Shown here piece by piece: positions 6,279 through 7,234 of a stretch of DNA of 7,234 nucleotides (its first letter is position 1; the number at the start of each line of letters is the position of its first letter). Source of the stretch: an uncultured Alphaproteobacteria bacterium (lineage in GTDB: Bacteria; Pseudomonadota; Alphaproteobacteria; UBA3830); NCBI GenBank assembly GCA_905233775.1, contig CAJOEB010000038.1, forward strand, positions 1 through 7,234. The letters run 5' to 3'. A program made the position numbers and the translations under genes. The notes under the pieces were generated by a model. The model was given only the letters and a program-made list of their open reading frames with translations. It did no database searches and was not told the DNA's origin.

Positions 6279-6748
6279 GATTTATTCTCCTCTATATACG
6301 AAATAAAAAATAACGAAAAAACTCCGGATACAACTGCCATATCCGCGATATTAAAAGCCGGCCAATGATATTGATACAAGTGAAAATCTAAAAAATCTAT
6401 GACAGCTCCGTATCGTATTCGATCGATAATATTCCCGATCGCTCCTGCTATAATAAATGCGGTTGGCAATCGATAATATGCTTCCTGTTTCTTCATAAAA
6501 ATAACAATAGCGGTTATAACAAATAAAGCAAACGCTACTAAAATATTCGGTGAGACAATTCCACCAAACAAACCAAATGTTACACCTTTATTCTTTACAA
6601 GGACAAGGTTAAAGAACGAAGTAATGGTAATTGTTTCATTGAGGTAAAAAAGTACACACAACTTCGATAGTTGATCTGCAATTAAAACAAATATAAAAGC
6701 AAAAATGCTCAGCTTTTTCGAGCTAAGACATTTTGGCATCTCTCGCAT
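6275..6748 (-). CDS. lspA: Lipoprotein signal peptidase (signal peptidase II)
   Basis: This inner-membrane aspartyl protease removes the signal peptide from diacylglyceryl-modified prolipoproteins. The product is 157 residues, a normal length, with four hydrophobic segments (about 13-36, 67-85, 94-108, 133-151). The family motifs are present: ADQLSK (24-29), VKNKGVTFGLF (51-61), GNIIDR (105-110) with catalytic Asp109, GAVIDFLDF (114-122), and FNIAD (132-136) with catalytic Asp136. I chose the ATG at 6748 because AAAGGA (6754-6759) lies 5 nt before it. An in-frame ATG at 6793 would add 15 residues without better support, and one at 6739 would remove three. The start lies inside ileS (40-nt overlap), and the stop overlaps the next start as ATGA, so all three genes are likely cotranslated. 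The immediate downstream product is itself a predicted substrate. Confidence 0.95.
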   Translation of the reverse strand: MREMPKCLSSKKLSIFAFIFVLIADQLSKLCVLFYLNETITITSFFNLVLVKNKGVTFGLFGGIVSPNILVAFALFVITAIVIFMKKQEAYYRLPTAFIIAGAIGNIIDRIRYGAVIDFLDFHLYQYHWPAFNIADMAVVSGVFSLFFISYIEENKS

Positions 6749-7234
6749 ATCTGTCCTTTCAAAGATGTAGATACTTTCCAGCATCTTTCGCATTTTTCTC
6801 CGTTCGCTAAGTTTACGACAACTCCTATATTTTTTAAATCATCGCTTATAAATGCGCTTTCCGGAATTGCTTTATTAAATATTTTAAATCCGGATGTTAT
6901 CGCAACTTCAGCCCAAAAATCTTCATCGTTCGTAGACAGGATTTTTTCAGGATCATACAAATCAATGCTGGCTTGTAAACTTGATCCGATCTTTTTATCT
7001 TTTCTGGCTATTTCGAGTGCAGTAGTAACAGATCGGCGTACTTCTTTCACTTTATTTATTTTTTCAAAAATATCATGATTAATCCAATCTCTTTCTGTAT
7101 CTATAAATGTTTGCAAATGAACACTGTCAGAATTGTTTTTGCAAAAGCTTAACCAGGCTTCCTCAGCCGTAAAAACCATGATAGGAGCTAAACGCCGTAC
7201 AACATGTTGGAACAGAATATACATAACCATACGA
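6709..7234 (-). CDS. ileS: Isoleucyl-tRNA synthetase, C-terminal fragment
   Basis: The gene enters from the right edge; 174 C-terminal residues are inside the window (stop TGA 6709-6711), out of roughly 900-1000 for the whole enzyme. It charges tRNA-Ile with isoleucine in the cytosol. The fragment covers the end of the anticodon-binding helical domain, seen in RRLAPIMVFTAEEAW, and the C-terminal zinc finger of bacterial IleRS, CERCW followed 11 residues later by CERC (four Cys, encoded at about 6736-6792). The first in-frame ATG in the window (7230) is internal, not a start; the frame stays open to the edge. The catalytic HIGH and KMSKS motifs lie outside. The second CxxC pair is encoded within the overlap with lspA, in a different frame. 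Order ileS-lspA is common in many bacteria. Confidence 0.95.
   Translation of the reverse strand, partial: RMVMYILFQHVVRRLAPIMVFTAEEAWLSFCKNNSDSVHLQTFIDTERDWINHDIFEKINKVKEVRRSVTTALEIARKDKKIGSSLQASIDLYDPEKILSTNDEDFWAEVAITSGFKIFNKAIPESAFISDDLKNIGVVVNLANGEKCERCWKVSTSLKGQICERCQNVLARKS
6754..6759 (-). promoter_or_regulatory. Ribosome binding site for lspA inside ileS
   Basis: AAAGGA on the minus strand sits 5 nt before the ATG at 6748-6746 and lies within the zinc-finger codons of ileS. It favours the 157-residue LspA over the longer start at 6793. Confidence 0.65.

Noticed and set aside
6749..6793. N-terminal extension of LspA from an ATG at 6793
   Set aside because: It would deepen the overlap with ileS to 85 nt and add a polar stretch not expected in LspA; AAAGGA supports the 6748 start.

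Overview
The window looks like part of an AT-rich alphaproteobacterial chromosome, most likely from an intracellular or reduced-genome lineage such as the Holosporales/Paracaedibacterales; that placement is inference. The reasons are strongly A/T-biased codons and spacers, the order ileS-lspA-short lipoprotein-M16 homologue (familiar from alphaproteobacteria), a short form of glucose-6-phosphate isomerase, and several diverged or shortened proteins. No tRNA, rRNA, CRISPR array or insertion sequence was seen.

The left part (1-1289) reads rightward. It holds the last 55 codons of a GloB-like metallo-beta-lactamase-fold hydrolase and, after 62 bp, a secreted alpha/beta hydrolase that resembles the esterase 713 family. 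The rest (1336-7234) reads leftward and converges on it across 46 bp. Going with leftward transcription, from the right edge: the C-terminal part of isoleucyl-tRNA synthetase (ileS), lspA overlapping it by 40 nt, and a 41-codon lipoprotein gene starting on lspA's stop (ATGA overlap). That lipoprotein looks like a shortened DUF3035/BamF protein. An intrinsic terminator closes this group. A second leftward group follows: an exported M16-family protein that has lost its HxxEH zinc motif, pgi 15 nt later, and, 2 nt after pgi, one ORF joining diaminopimelate epimerase to a complete RNase HI. Last is an unrecognised secreted protein of 232 residues.

Functionally the window mixes housekeeping and envelope work: Ile-tRNA charging, lipoprotein signal-peptide removal, outer-membrane assembly (if the lipoprotein is BamF-like), hexose-phosphate isomerisation, meso-DAP supply for peptidoglycan and lysine, and RNA:DNA hybrid removal, plus two or three exported proteins. 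I see no dedicated multi-gene defence or mobile system. The most unusual items are the DapF-RNase HI fusion, the M16 protein without its zinc site, and the miniature BamF-like lipoprotein.
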